A stretch of 27,194 nucleotides of DNA from DASPFV01 sp035620975 (GTDB lineage Bacteria; Acidobacteriota; Vicinamibacteria; Vicinamibacterales; 2-12-FULL-66-21), in assembly GCA_035620975.1 (NCBI GenBank), contig DASPFV010000078.1:1-27194 (forward strand), given 5' to 3'. Each line of letters opens with the position of its first letter. The first letter of the stretch is position 1. Below the pieces are notes generated by a model. It did no database searches. It was not told where the DNA came from and worked only from the letters and a program-made list of their open reading frames with translations. Positions 1-8,292 of this stretch are shown here, piece after piece. The translations under genes and the position numbers were made by a program.

Positions 1-18
1 AGCCCGTCAGCGGCCCCC

Positions 19-540
19 TCAGACCAGCCCCAGTCCCACGACCGTCTTCATGTCGACGATTTCCCCGCGACGGACCATCTCGCGGGCGTCCGGGATCCGG
101 AACACCTGCGGCTCCAGATCCTCGTCCTCGTCCACCGCCGCGGGCTCAGTCGGCGTGCTCAGGCCCGAGAGCCTGAAGAACAGCATCTCTTCGTCGCAGT
201 AGCCGGGCGTCGGCAGCAGCGCAGCCAGCCGGACGATCGTGTCCGGCACCAGCCCGATCTCCTCGTGGCATTCGCGCCGCGCGGCCTCTTCCGGCGTCTC
301 CCCCGGATCGATCGTTCCCGCCGGCAGCTCCCACAGCCAGCGGTTGACGGCATAGCGGAACTGCCGCACCAGCATCACGTGACCTGGCTCCGGGACGGGA
401 ATCAGCACCACCGAGGCGGCGTGCCTGACCACGTCCACCGTCACCTCCCGCCCGTTCGGCATCCGCACCCGGTCGCGATCCACGTCGAAGACGCGCCCGG
501 CCAGCAGCCGCTCGTGAGCCAGGCGTTCGGCGGGCTTCAT
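19..540 (-). CDS. NUDIX hydrolase, ADP-ribose pyrophosphatase-like
   Basis: The 173-residue protein carries a complete Nudix box at about residues 75-97 (G75, E81, R89-E90, E93-E94, G96), the Mg-binding motif of hydrolases that cleave nucleoside diphosphates linked to another group. The preceding VRQFRYAVNRWLWELPAG segment is typical of the ADP-ribose/ADP-sugar pyrophosphatase branch, so hydrolysis of ADP-ribose to AMP and ribose 5-phosphate is the likeliest activity; the exact substrate is inference. It is cytoplasmic, with no signal or membrane segment. Its ATG overlaps the stop of the upstream rluD gene in an ATGA arrangement, so it is the translationally coupled last gene of the ileS-lspA-lgt-rluD run as far as the window shows. 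Family is sure, substrate moderately so. Confidence 0.9.
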   Translation of the reverse strand: MKPAERLAHERLLAGRVFDVDRDRVRMPNGREVTVDVVRHAASVVLIPVPEPGHVMLVRQFRYAVNRWLWELPAGTIDPGETPEEAARRECHEEIGLVPDTIVRLAALLPTPGYCDEEMLFFRLSGLSTPTEPAAVDEDEDLEPQVFRIPDAREMVRRGEIVDMKTVVGLGLV

Positions 541-1481
541 GCCGGTTCGTGCTCCACGATCTCGTCCAGGACCGATTCGAGATCCGGAGGCAGGGGAGAG
601 TCGAAGTCGACGCGACGGCCGTCGCGCGGGTGCATGAACGAGAGCCGGCCGGCGTGCAGGAACGGCCGCGCGAGCCGCAGCACGCTCCTGAGATTCGCGG
701 GAACCCGCCGGCGCAGCCCTCCGTAGGTCGCGTCGCCGACAATGGGGTGTCCGATGGCGCTGAGATGCACCCGGATCTGGTGGGTCCGCCCGGTCGCAAT
801 CGCCACCTTCAGCAAGGACACGCCCTTGAGGTGCCTGGCGGCGGTCACGCGTGTCACCGCGCTGCGTGCATGCCGCGCCCGCGTGGACATCCGCTGCCGA
901 TCCCGTGGGTCCCGGCCGATGGCGGCGTCGATGTGCCGGCCGGCCTGCACGACGCCCCAGACGAGGGCCACGTATTCCTTCTCGACCTCGCGATCGTGGA
1001 ACTGCCGCGCCAGCCCCTGATGGGCCAGGTCGTTCTTGGCGACCACCATCAACCCTGAGGTGCCGCGATCGAGCCGGTGCACGATTCCCGGGCGGAGCTC
1101 CCCGCCAACCCCGCTCAGGTCCTTGATGTGGTGCAGCAGCGCGTTCACGAGCGTTCCTCTCGCGTGCCCCGCAGCCGGGTGCACGACCATGCCGGCCGGC
1201 TTGTCGAGGACGACGACGTCGGGATCTTCGAAGACGATGCGGAGCGGGAGCGGCTCCGGCTCGGGGGCAGCAGTCTCCGGCGCCGGGATGCGCACCGAGA
1301 AGGTCTGCCCCCTGCGCACGGCCAGGCTCGGGCGCAGGGGCCCGGCCCCGCCCTGGACGCAGCCGTCCTTGATCAACCGCTGGATCTGCGCCCGCGACAG
1401 GCCCGGCAGCACCGACGCCAGAAACGCATCGAGCCGCGTGCCCTCGTGCTCGGCATCAGCGACGATGGTGCGCTGGTCCAT
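537..1481 (-). CDS. rluD: 23S rRNA pseudouridine synthase, RluD/RluC family
   Basis: The 314-residue protein has an N-terminal S4 RNA-binding domain (about residues 15-62) followed by the RluA-type pseudouridine synthase domain. The catalytic motif HRLDRGTSG is at residues 135-143 with D138 as nucleophile, and a KPAGMVVHP motif lies at about 94-102. The family isomerises uridines in 23S rRNA helix 69 or related sites. The symbol rluD rests on the S4-plus-RluA architecture and on its place next to lspA/lgt, which is common; RluC-type specificity cannot be excluded. The ATG at 1481 is preceded by a GGGA-type Shine-Dalgarno. A 118-nt gap separates it from lgt, and its stop overlaps the NUDIX start. 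Confidence 0.92.
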   Translation of the reverse strand: MDQRTIVADAEHEGTRLDAFLASVLPGLSRAQIQRLIKDGCVQGGAGPLRPSLAVRRGQTFSVRIPAPETAAPEPEPLPLRIVFEDPDVVVLDKPAGMVVHPAAGHARGTLVNALLHHIKDLSGVGGELRPGIVHRLDRGTSGLMVVAKNDLAHQGLARQFHDREVEKEYVALVWGVVQAGRHIDAAIGRDPRDRQRMSTRARHARSAVTRVTAARHLKGVSLLKVAIATGRTHQIRVHLSAIGHPIVGDATYGGLRRRVPANLRSVLRLARPFLHAGRLSFMHPRDGRRVDFDSPLPPDLESVLDEIVEHEPA

Positions 1482-1599
1482 GAGCCATCCCTACCGCAGC
1501 CGGAAGCCGGTTCTGCACCCCTTGCACGTCGCACCCAGGCCACCAACGCGCACCCGGAGCAGTAGCCAGCACCCCGGGGCACTCTCACCGGGCACCATC
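1482..1599. other. Short intergenic spacer between lgt and rluD
   Basis: This 118-nt gap is the only sizeable break in the ileS to NUDIX gene run. I see no terminator-like hairpin with a T tract, no RNA gene and no convincing promoter, so read-through from lgt into rluD is likely. Confidence 0.4.
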
Positions 1600-2400
1600 T
1601 CAGGCCGCCCGCGCGGCAGCCGCCGGCGCCGGGCCCGATCGCCTGGCCAGCAGCACCAGCATCACGATCGCCAGCGGCACGATCAGCAGTGACACGAACT
1701 GCGAGGTCGAGAACGTCCCCACCATGCCGCGCGGATCGCCACGGTAGAACTCGATGATGAACCGCGAGATGCCGTAGAAGAGCATGTAGCCCCAGAACGT
1801 GCGCCCCGGGAACGGGCGGCCCTTCTTTTCCGTGGCGAGCAGCAGCACCAGGATCAGGAGCTCGGCCCCCGCCTCGTACAGCTGGGTCGGGTGCAGCGGG
1901 ATCCCGAGCGGCGTGCCGACGTTCTGCGCGGCGAATTCGTTGTGGAACGTGATGGCCCAGGGCACGTCCGCGGGCCTCCCGAAGCAGCACCCGGCGAAGA
2001 GACATCCGAGCCGTCCCACCACGTGTCCCAGCGCGATGCCCGGCGCGAACACGTCCGTCACGGTCCAGACGGGCATCCGGTGACGCCAGAGGTACCACAA
2101 GGCGACGGCCACTGCCGCGATCAGTCCGCCGTAGAAGACTCCTCCCGACCGCACGAGGTTCAGCAGCTCGTCCGGGCTGGTACCGAACTTCTCCCGGTCG
2201 ACGATGACCAGCATGAGCTTCGCACCCACCAGCGCGCTGACGATGATCCAGATGCCGAGGTCCATGACGCGGTTCGGGTCCAGCCCGCGCGTCCGCGCCC
2301 GCATCAGCGCGAACTGCAGCCCCAGCAGGTACGCGGCCGCGAGCAGCAGGCCGTAGGTGTAGACGGGGAAGCCGCCAATCTCAAAGAGAATGGGATGCAT
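1600..2400 (-). CDS. lgt: Prolipoprotein diacylglyceryl transferase
   Basis: The enzyme transfers diacylglycerol from phosphatidylglycerol to the lipobox cysteine of prolipoproteins in the inner membrane. The 266-residue protein is polytopic, about seven hydrophobic segments. It has the family signature GRLGCLFAGCCFGRP at about residues 129-143 and the HPTQLYE motif further on, and the usual Lgt length. The N-terminus (MHPILFEIGGFPVYTYG) is typical, supporting the ATG at 2400. The start lies inside the end of lspA (20-nt overlap), so the two lipoprotein-maturation enzymes are translationally linked. An unusually small residue set follows the last helix (Pro/Ala-rich tail), without obvious meaning. 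Confidence 0.96.
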   Translation of the reverse strand: MHPILFEIGGFPVYTYGLLLAAAYLLGLQFALMRARTRGLDPNRVMDLGIWIIVSALVGAKLMLVIVDREKFGTSPDELLNLVRSGGVFYGGLIAAVAVALWYLWRHRMPVWTVTDVFAPGIALGHVVGRLGCLFAGCCFGRPADVPWAITFHNEFAAQNVGTPLGIPLHPTQLYEAGAELLILVLLLATEKKGRPFPGRTFWGYMLFYGISRFIIEFYRGDPRGMVGTFSTSQFVSLLIVPLAIVMLVLLARRSGPAPAAAARAA

Positions 2401-2956
2401 GCTGTCGTCCGAGGCCGATCATGTCCAGCAGCACGAGGATGGCGCCGACCGTGATCGCCGCGTCGGCCACGTTGAAGGCCCAGAAGTGCGCCGTGCCCCA
2501 GTAGACGTCGACGAAATCGACCACGTGGCCGGCCACGGCGCGATCGATGAGGTTGCCGAAGGCGCCGCCGAGAATGAGCGAAAGCCCGAGGCGCGCCAGG
2601 CGCTCGTGGAACCCGAGCTGCGTGGCATAGGCGGCGATGGCGACGAGTGCAATAGAGGCGATGCCGATCATGACGAGCGGCTTGTAGGGGAAGTCGGCTG
2701 CGTTGAGGAGGCCGAACGCCGCCCCTGTGTTCTGCACGTGGGTGATGTCCAGGAACCCTTCGATCACGTGCACGCTCTCGTGGAGCGGCAGCGTCCGGCG
2801 GATGATCTCCTTCGTGAGCTGGTCGATGCCCACGACTGACGCAATCGTGATGACTTCGACGGGCCGGGCGTAGTTCCTGACGGCCGTCTCGCCGGACGGG
2901 GAGGTTTCGTGCCCGCCCGTGCCGGCCGTGAGGTCCGGGTCGAGTGGTTCAGTCAT
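2381..2956 (-). CDS. lspA: Lipoprotein signal peptidase (signal peptidase II)
   Basis: This inner-membrane aspartic protease removes the signal peptide from diacylated prolipoproteins, the step after Lgt. The 191-residue protein has four hydrophobic helices. Conserved motifs are HVQNTGAAFGLL (about 73-84), GGAFGNLIDR (130-139, catalytic D138) and FWAFNVADAAI (158-168, catalytic D165). It is about 25-30 residues longer than most LspA proteins because of a polar N-terminal extension before helix 1; an internal start is possible, but no better ribosome site is evident. It follows ileS by 9 nt and overlaps lgt by 20 nt. The ileS-lspA pairing is widespread in bacteria. Confidence 0.96.
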   Translation of the reverse strand: MTEPLDPDLTAGTGGHETSPSGETAVRNYARPVEVITIASVVGIDQLTKEIIRRTLPLHESVHVIEGFLDITHVQNTGAAFGLLNAADFPYKPLVMIGIASIALVAIAAYATQLGFHERLARLGLSLILGGAFGNLIDRAVAGHVVDFVDVYWGTAHFWAFNVADAAITVGAILVLLDMIGLGRQHASHSL

Positions 2957-2965
2957 CGTGCGATT

Positions 2966-5785
2966 TCACCGGGCCAGGAGACCGGCTCCATCGAGCGCGT
3001 CGACGCAGCGGTCGCAGAGACCTTCCGTGCCCGGCGTGCGCGAGACCGACGTCACGGTCCGCCAGCAGCGGGGGCATTTGTCGCCATCGGCGCGCGACAC
3101 TGCCACCTCGAGCTCCGCCCCCTCGCCCGCGGCCGCCTGCAGCTCCACCTGCGAGACGATGAAGAGCATCGCGAGGTCGTTCCTGTAGGGCTCGAGGAGC
3201 CCCGCCGTCGCGCCACGGGCGCGGAGCGTCACCTTCGCGCCGAGAGAGTTGCCGATCGTCTTGGCCTGTCGCTCCGCTTCGAGCGCGCGGTTGACCGCGT
3301 CGCGAACGGCGATCAGCCGATCCCAGCGCGCCACGAGCTCGGCGTTCCGGAGGGCATCCAGATCGCGCGGGAACTCGGCCATGTGCACCGACGGCTCGCG
3401 CGAGCCCGGCAGGTGTCGCCAGAGCTCGTCGATCGTGAACGGCAGGATCGGCGCCAGCAGCCTGGCCAGGCCGTCGGCGATGACGTACATCGCCGTCTGG
3501 GCGGACCGGCGGTCCGGCGACTCGGGCGCGAACGTGTACAGACGGTCCTTCGACACGTCCGCGTAGAACGCGCTGAGATCGACCGTCGTGAACTGGTTGA
3601 TCGCCTGGAAGATCAGGGGGAAGTCGTACCGGGCGTACGCGTCCAGCACCACGGTCGCGCAGTCCGCGTAGCGCGCCACCGCGTAGCGGTCCACCTCCGG
3701 CAGCCCGGCCGTGGCCACCCCCTGTGCGGGATCGAAATCGTACAGGTTCGACACGAGATACCGCAGCGTGTTGCGGATCTTGCGGTAGGCCTCGATCACG
3801 CGCGCGAGGATCTGCCGGCCGACCCGGACCTCCTCCCGGAAATCCACCATCGCCACCCACAACCGGATGATCTCGGCGCCGCTGTCCTTGATGACGTCCT
3901 GCGGCTCGATCGTGTTCCCGAGCGACTTCGACATCTTCCGGCCGTCTTCGGCGACGATGAACCCGTGCGTGACGACCTCCTTGAAGGGTGCACGGCCGCG
4001 GGTGCCGAGCCCCACGAGCAGCGAGCTCTGGAACCAGCCGCGGTGCTGATCGCTGCCCTCGAGGTAGACGTCGGCCGGCCAGGTGAGCTCCTGTCGGAAC
4101 GGCAGGACGGCCTCGTGGCTCGAGCCCGAATCGAACCACACGTCCAGGATGTCGCGTTCCCGCTCGAACGCGGTGCCGCCGCAGGCCGGACAGGACAGGT
4201 CCGCCGGGAGGAACTCCTCGATCGGCCGCTCGTACCAGGCATCGGCGCCGTGCTCGTCGAACACCGCGGCCGCGCGATCGACGAGCGCGCGCGTCAGGAG
4301 CGCATCGCCGCACTTGACGCAGTCGACCGCCGGGATCGGGACGCCCCAGGCCCGCTGGCGCGAGATGCACCAGTCCGGCCGGTAGGCGACCATGTTGGCG
4401 ATCCGGTCGCGCCCCCACGCGGGGACCCACGAAACCTCCTTCTGAATCGTGTCGAGGGCCGCTGCCCGGAGCGTCCGGCCCGCCGCGTCCTCCGCGTGCA
4501 ACGTGCCGTCCATGGCGATGAACCACTGCGATGTGGCCAGGAAGATGACCGGGTTGTGACAACGCCAGCAGTGCGGGTAGGTGTGCTGGAACGTCTCCCG
4601 GTGCCACAGCCGACCACGTTCCCTGAGCGCCTCCTCGATGCGCGGGTTGGCGTCGAACACCCGCTGCCCGCCGAACAGGCCGACGCTCTCGAGGAAATGG
4701 CCGCCGGGCCCCACCGGCGCGTAAATATCGAGCCCGTACTTCACGCCGGTGTTGAAGTCGTCGCTGCCGTGGCCCGGGGCGGTGTGCACGGCGCCCGTGC
4801 CCTGCTCGAGCGTGATGTAATCGGCCAGGACCCCGAGGGAATCCCTCGCGTAGAGCGGATGCCGGAAGCGGATTCGCTCGAGCTGCTCACCTTTCATGCG
4901 CACGACCGGGACGCCGAGCGTCCGGCCGGTGGCCTCCGCCACACGCGATGCGAGCGCCTCGGCGACGATCGTGACCCGGCCGTCCACGTCGTAGGCGCCG
5001 TAATCGAACTCCGGATGGAACGCGAGGGCCAGGTTCGACGGGATCGTCCAGGGTGTCGTCGTCCAGATGAGCACCGACACGGTGCGACCCGCCAGCGCGG
5101 GGATCCGTACCGCCAGCTCTGCCTCGCTCTCCGACGCGAGCGGGAATTCCACGTAGATCGAGGGGGAGCTGTGCTCCGCGTACTCCACTTCTGCTTCAGC
5201 CAGCGCGGTCCGGCAGTGGATGCACCAGTGGACGGGCTTCTTCCCCTTGTAGACGAGCCCCTGCTCCACGAACTTCCCGAGCGCCCGGGCGATCGCCGCC
5301 TGATACCGGAAATCCATCGTCAGGTACAGGTGGGACCAGTCACCGAAGACGCCCAGCCGCTGGAACTCCTCGCTCATCACGTCGATGAAGCGCGTGGCGT
5401 AGTCGCGGCAGGCGCGGCGGAAATCGGCGACCGACAGCTCGCGCTTCTTCGGGCCGAGCTCCCGATCCACTTTCAGCTCGATGGGCAGCCCGTGGCAGTC
5501 GTAGCCGAGCACGTACGGGGCGTCGAACCCCATCATGGTCCGCGATTTGACCACGAGATCCTTGAGGATCTTGTTCATCGCGGTGCCGAGATGGATGCGG
5601 CCGTTGGCATAGGGGGGGCCATCGTGGAGGACGAACTTCGGACGGCCCCGCCGGGCCTCGCGGATCCGCTCGTAGAGCCCCAATTCCTGCCAGCGCGCGA
5701 GCGCCTGCGGCTCCGCCGCCTGGAGGTTGGCCTTCATCGGGAAGTCGGTGCGGGGCAGGTTGAGCGTGTCCTTCCAGTCGGCCAT
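2966..5785 (-). CDS. ileS: Isoleucyl-tRNA synthetase
   Basis: The class I enzyme charges tRNA-Ile with isoleucine and edits valine. From the ATG at 5785 the protein has 939 residues, normal for the bacterial form. The HIGH-type motif appears as HLGT (about residues 65-68) after PPYANGRI, and KMSKSLGN lies near two thirds of the length. A central pair of CxxC motifs and a C-terminal zinc finger (CPRC and CDRC, in the last 40 residues) are present. The frame continues upstream to a TTG at 5818, but a -10-like TACAAT at 5803-5798 lies between the two, so the ATG is preferred. It heads the lspA-lgt-rluD-NUDIX run. Confidence 0.96.
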   Translation of the reverse strand: MADWKDTLNLPRTDFPMKANLQAAEPQALARWQELGLYERIREARRGRPKFVLHDGPPYANGRIHLGTAMNKILKDLVVKSRTMMGFDAPYVLGYDCHGLPIELKVDRELGPKKRELSVADFRRACRDYATRFIDVMSEEFQRLGVFGDWSHLYLTMDFRYQAAIARALGKFVEQGLVYKGKKPVHWCIHCRTALAEAEVEYAEHSSPSIYVEFPLASESEAELAVRIPALAGRTVSVLIWTTTPWTIPSNLALAFHPEFDYGAYDVDGRVTIVAEALASRVAEATGRTLGVPVVRMKGEQLERIRFRHPLYARDSLGVLADYITLEQGTGAVHTAPGHGSDDFNTGVKYGLDIYAPVGPGGHFLESVGLFGGQRVFDANPRIEEALRERGRLWHRETFQHTYPHCWRCHNPVIFLATSQWFIAMDGTLHAEDAAGRTLRAAALDTIQKEVSWVPAWGRDRIANMVAYRPDWCISRQRAWGVPIPAVDCVKCGDALLTRALVDRAAAVFDEHGADAWYERPIEEFLPADLSCPACGGTAFERERDILDVWFDSGSSHEAVLPFRQELTWPADVYLEGSDQHRGWFQSSLLVGLGTRGRAPFKEVVTHGFIVAEDGRKMSKSLGNTIEPQDVIKDSGAEIIRLWVAMVDFREEVRVGRQILARVIEAYRKIRNTLRYLVSNLYDFDPAQGVATAGLPEVDRYAVARYADCATVVLDAYARYDFPLIFQAINQFTTVDLSAFYADVSKDRLYTFAPESPDRRSAQTAMYVIADGLARLLAPILPFTIDELWRHLPGSREPSVHMAEFPRDLDALRNAELVARWDRLIAVRDAVNRALEAERQAKTIGNSLGAKVTLRARGATAGLLEPYRNDLAMLFIVSQVELQAAAGEGAELEVAVSRADGDKCPRCWRTVTSVSRTPGTEGLCDRCVDALDGAGLLAR

Positions 5786-5797
5786 GGATATCCGGCT

Positions 5798-5803
5798 ATT
5801 GTA
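5798..5803 (-). promoter_or_regulatory. Putative -10 box of ileS
   Basis: On the minus strand TACAAT (5 of 6 to TATAAT) ends 12 nt before the ileS ATG at 5785, so a transcript from it would have a leader of only about 5-6 nt. No good -35 is seen at the right spacing, so this is a candidate only. Confidence 0.4.
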
Positions 5804-5848
5804 CCTGACAGCCTGCAAGCCTCGAGGGCGCGCCCGCGCGGTGCGTGT

Positions 5849-5888
5849 ACAAAGAACGAGGCCGGTGCCTCACGAGGAACACCGGCCT
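5849..5888 (-). terminator. Intrinsic terminator of the LecA-like gene
   Basis: Arms AGGCCGGTG (5859-5867) and CACCGGCCT (5880-5888) pair over 9 bp, and the loop can extend the stem by CCT/AGG (5868-5870 with 5875-5877) with a two-base bulge. Read on the minus strand, the hairpin is followed by CGTTCTTTGT (5858-5849), a T-rich tract. This is the classical rho-independent form and it lies downstream of the exported LecA-like gene that ends at 5958, and upstream of the ileS promoter. Confidence 0.75.
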
Positions 5889-5896
5889 GATCGCGT

Positions 5897-5914
5897 GCCC
5901 GGAATCATCCGGGC
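5897..5914. repeat. Perfect inverted repeat (hairpin)
   Basis: GCCCGGA and TCCGGGC form a perfect 7-bp stem around an ATCA loop. There is no T tract on either side, so it is not a terminator by itself. It is the middle one of three hairpins packed between the LecA-like gene and ileS. Confidence 0.6.
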
Positions 5915-5928
5915 CCCGCTGTCTCCTA

Positions 5929-5948
5929 GCTTCCGCCGTGGCGGAAGC
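5929..5948. repeat. Perfect inverted repeat just after the LecA-like stop codon
   Basis: GCTTCCGCC (5929-5937) and GGCGGAAGC (5940-5948) are perfectly complementary 9-base arms with only two bases between them, effectively a long palindrome. It starts 9 nt after the stop codon of the minus-strand LecA-like gene. It could stabilise the mRNA 3' end; no T tract follows. Confidence 0.6.
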
Positions 5949-5957
5949 CCGGCACGC

Positions 5958-6770
5958 CTACCGCCGCACAGGTGCGGACGACCGCTGCAGGTCCACCTGG
6001 AACGACCCCTGGTTATCGGCGTGGTTGGAGTCGTTGATGCCGAGGTAGAGCTGGCCGGGGTCCGCCTGGAACCGGTTGTCGGCGCCGATGCCGAACGGCT
6101 TCCCGTTCCCGATGCGTCCGATCAACGCGCCGGTGAGCACGCTGGGCAGGGGCGCTCCACGATCGAATCGCTGCTTCAGCACCCCGCTCGGCGTGGCGAT
6201 GTCGTTCGGATCGCTGCTCAGCCGGATCTCGCCGGTGGCCTTCACCGTCACCCACTCGCCCCGCCGCAGCATGATCCCGGTGGCCGTCCACGGCTGCGTC
6301 GCCTGGACGGTGATGTTCTGGCCGTCGCCGGACGTGCTGGCGGTGCCGGTCGGCGTCGAGCTCGGCCTCACCATCGCGATCCGCGAAACGTCGTTGGACG
6401 TCACCTCGCGCTCGCCCGAGGCCGTCTTGAACGCCAGGCGCTTGGGTGTGCTCCCGCTGATGTCATAGAGACGGCCTGAGAAGACCTCGCCGTTGCGGAG
6501 CCAGACGGCATGCTGCCCGTCGGTGACCCTGTTCCAGTCGGACGCTGACGGTGCGCCGCCGCCGAAATCGATCACCGATACCTCGCCGATTCCAATCTGC
6601 CGCTCCTGTCCACTGACCCGAACCGTGAAGTTCGATCCGTTCATGTCGACCAGATCCCCGGAAATGTTCTCGCCCGATCGCAGCCTGAGCGTCGCGCTGA
6701 CCTGGGCCACGGCGAGGCTCCCCGCGGCCACCATCGCCAGGGCGACCCCCGTGAACGTGCGCGTCAACAT
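5958..6770 (-). CDS. Exported protein with duplicated N-terminal module and LecA (PA-IL)-like domain
   Basis: The 270-residue protein begins with a signal peptide (hydrophobic core after MLTRTF; likely cleavage after AVA at about residue 22). Two similar segments of about 45 residues follow (roughly 26-71 and 88-135): each has LRxGExxSGxLxDxxGS, then SGxER and VSxI. The C-terminal about 115 residues resemble the PA-IL/LecA galactose-binding lectin fold: WTATGI, then GALIGRIGNGKPFGIG and LGINDSNHADNQGSF, a calcium-lectin-like ending. The role is unknown; carbohydrate binding outside the cytoplasm is an inference. A strong Shine-Dalgarno fixes the ATG at 6770. It stands alone, with a terminator downstream and a divergent M16 gene upstream. 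Confidence 0.75.
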   Translation of the reverse strand: MLTRTFTGVALAMVAAGSLAVAQVSATLRLRSGENISGDLVDMNGSNFTVRVSGQERQIGIGEVSVIDFGGGAPSASDWNRVTDGQHAVWLRNGEVFSGRLYDISGSTPKRLAFKTASGEREVTSNDVSRIAMVRPSSTPTGTASTSGDGQNITVQATQPWTATGIMLRRGEWVTVKATGEIRLSSDPNDIATPSGVLKQRFDRGAPLPSVLTGALIGRIGNGKPFGIGADNRFQADPGQLYLGINDSNHADNQGSFQVDLQRSSAPVRR

Positions 6771-6782
6771 GTCCTTCCTCCT
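6771..6782 (-). promoter_or_regulatory. Strong ribosome binding site of the LecA-like gene
   Basis: On the minus strand AGGAGGAAGGA precedes the ATG at 6770, with the GGAGG core six bases away. It is the best Shine-Dalgarno in the window and contrasts with the several genes here that have none. Confidence 0.7.
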
Positions 6783-6797
6783 CTCACGTTAGCTCAA

Positions 6798-6803
6798 ATT
6801 CTA
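6798..6803 (-). promoter_or_regulatory. Possible -10 box of the LecA-like gene
   Basis: TAGAAT on the minus strand lies 27 nt upstream of the ATG. The DNA 17 bp further upstream is GC-only, so no -35 supports it. Weak candidate. Confidence 0.25.
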
Positions 6804-6938
6804 CGCCGGCGGCCGAGCTCGCCGGCTGCACGGCTGAGGCGGTATACAGCGCATCCAACTGCCTTCGATGCAAGCAGGGGGCCAGCGGCGCGCGCAGAAA
6901 AACTCAGTAAATACGGGGTTGAATTGCACCTGGAGCGT

Positions 6939-6954
6939 CCCGGACCGCTCCGGG
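6939..6954. promoter_or_regulatory. Inverted repeat over the -35 position of the M16 promoter
   Basis: CCCGGA-CCGC-TCCGGG, a perfect 6-bp palindrome, occupies the place where a -35 element for the TATAAT at 6963 would lie. It may be an operator or simply GC-rich chance; no -35 consensus is present there. Confidence 0.3.
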
Positions 6955-6962
6955 CCGGACTG

Positions 6963-6968
6963 TATAAT
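6963..6968 (+). promoter_or_regulatory. Consensus -10 box of the M16 operon
   Basis: TATAAT matches the consensus exactly in a very GC-rich setting. The expected start of transcription, about seven bases further, falls at the ATG at 6976, which suggests a leaderless mRNA. The box overlaps the other in-frame ATG at 6967, which speaks against that codon. Confidence 0.5.
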
Positions 6969-6975
6969 GGACGTC

Positions 6976-8292
6976 ATGGGGGTATCCGGCAGCCTCGCCG
7001 CTCCCGCGCACGTTCGCGAAGCCCACCTCGATAACGGCCTCAAGGTGATCGTGCAGCCCGTGCACACTGCGCCGCTCGTGTCGGTGTGGTGCTGGTACAG
7101 GGTGGGATCGGGGGACGAGCGCCCGGGCCGGACCGGCGCCTCGCACTGGGTCGAGCACATGAACTTCAAGGGGACCGTCCGGATCCCGCGCGAGGAAATG
7201 AAGGGCATCGTGGAGCGCTTCGGCGGGACGTGGAACGGCTACACCTGGATCGATCAGACGACCTATCTCGAGACCGCGACGCGCGATGCCCTCGAGAAGA
7301 TGCTGTTCATCGAGGCCGAGCGTATGGCGCACGGCCTCTACGACCCGTCGGAGTGCGAGGCCGAGCGCACGGTCATCATCTCGGAGCTGCAGGGTGGGGA
7401 GAACGACCCCGATCAGCTGCTCGACACCGAAGTGACGGCCACGGCCTTCCGGGCGCATCCATATCGGCATCCGACCATTGGCTGGCTCGACGACCTGCGC
7501 TCGATGACGCGGGACGACCTGTACGAGCACTATCGCACCTATTACGTTCCGAACAACGCCACGCTCGTGGTCGCCGGCGACGTGGACCCCGACGACGTGA
7601 TGCGCCGGGCCGCGCGGACGTTCGAGGACATCGCACCCGGCCCCGCGCTTCCACGCCAGCGGAGCGTTGAACCGCCGCAGCTGGGTGAACGCCGGGTGCT
7701 GCTCGAGCGGCCGGGGTGCGCGGCGTACCTGAAGATGGCCTGGCATGCGCCGGCGGCGCGCGAAGCGGATTTCTTTCCGATGCTCGTGCTGGACGCCCTC
7801 CTGACTGGCGCAAAGGGCGTGAACCTCTGGTCCAGCTTCAGGAGCGGGATTCCGCAGCGCAAGGCGCGGCTGTACAGGGCGATCGTCGAGCGGGGCCTGG
7901 GTTCCACGGTCTCGGGGACGCTGGTGGCGACCGCTTCCCCGTTCCTCTACACCCTCTCGTTCACTGCCCTCGACGGCGTTCCGCTTTCCACTCTCGAATC
8001 GGCCGTCGTGGAGGAAGTCGAGCGGCTCCGTTCCGCCGGTGTCACCGAGGAGGAGGTCGCGCGCGCCGGCCGCCAGCTGCGGGCCCGGCTCGTGTTCGAG
8101 AACGACAGCGTCACCAACATCGCGCACCAGCTCGGGTTCTTCGAGACCGTCACGGGGCCGGGCTTCTTCGCAGGGCTGCGTGAGGGGATCGAACGGGTGA
8201 CGGCGGAACAGGTGGCCGACGTGGCACGCCGGCGCCTCGGCGCCGCCACCCGGACGACCGGGTGGTTCCAGCCGCGCACCGAGCGGCCATGA
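6976..8292 (+). CDS. M16 family zinc peptidase, catalytic subunit
   Basis: This protein of 438 residues has the inverted zinc motif HxxEH as HWVEH (residues 57-61) and the downstream third ligand E137 in VIISELQG, so the active site is complete. It matches the bacterial PqqL/YmxG-like half-size M16B peptidases, which work as dimers of a catalytic and a non-catalytic subunit. The next gene encodes exactly such a partner and overlaps by ATGA. No signal peptide is evident, so it is probably cytoplasmic, though location is not proven. The ATG at 6976 is chosen over the in-frame ATG at 6967 because TATAAT covers the latter. Substrate is unknown. Confidence 0.9.
   Translation: MGVSGSLAAPAHVREAHLDNGLKVIVQPVHTAPLVSVWCWYRVGSGDERPGRTGASHWVEHMNFKGTVRIPREEMKGIVERFGGTWNGYTWIDQTTYLETATRDALEKMLFIEAERMAHGLYDPSECEAERTVIISELQGGENDPDQLLDTEVTATAFRAHPYRHPTIGWLDDLRSMTRDDLYEHYRTYYVPNNATLVVAGDVDPDDVMRRAARTFEDIAPGPALPRQRSVEPPQLGERRVLLERPGCAAYLKMAWHAPAAREADFFPMLVLDALLTGAKGVNLWSSFRSGIPQRKARLYRAIVERGLGSTVSGTLVATASPFLYTLSFTALDGVPLSTLESAVVEEVERLRSAGVTEEEVARAGRQLRARLVFENDSVTNIAHQLGFFETVTGPGFFAGLREGIERVTAEQVADVARRRLGAATRTTGWFQPRTERP

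Noticed and set aside
2909..5890. 993-codon open frame on the plus strand
   Set aside because: It lies fully antisense to ileS, whose motifs are unmistakable. Its translation is Arg/Glu/His/Val-rich without any domain, as expected for a third-position-GC shadow.
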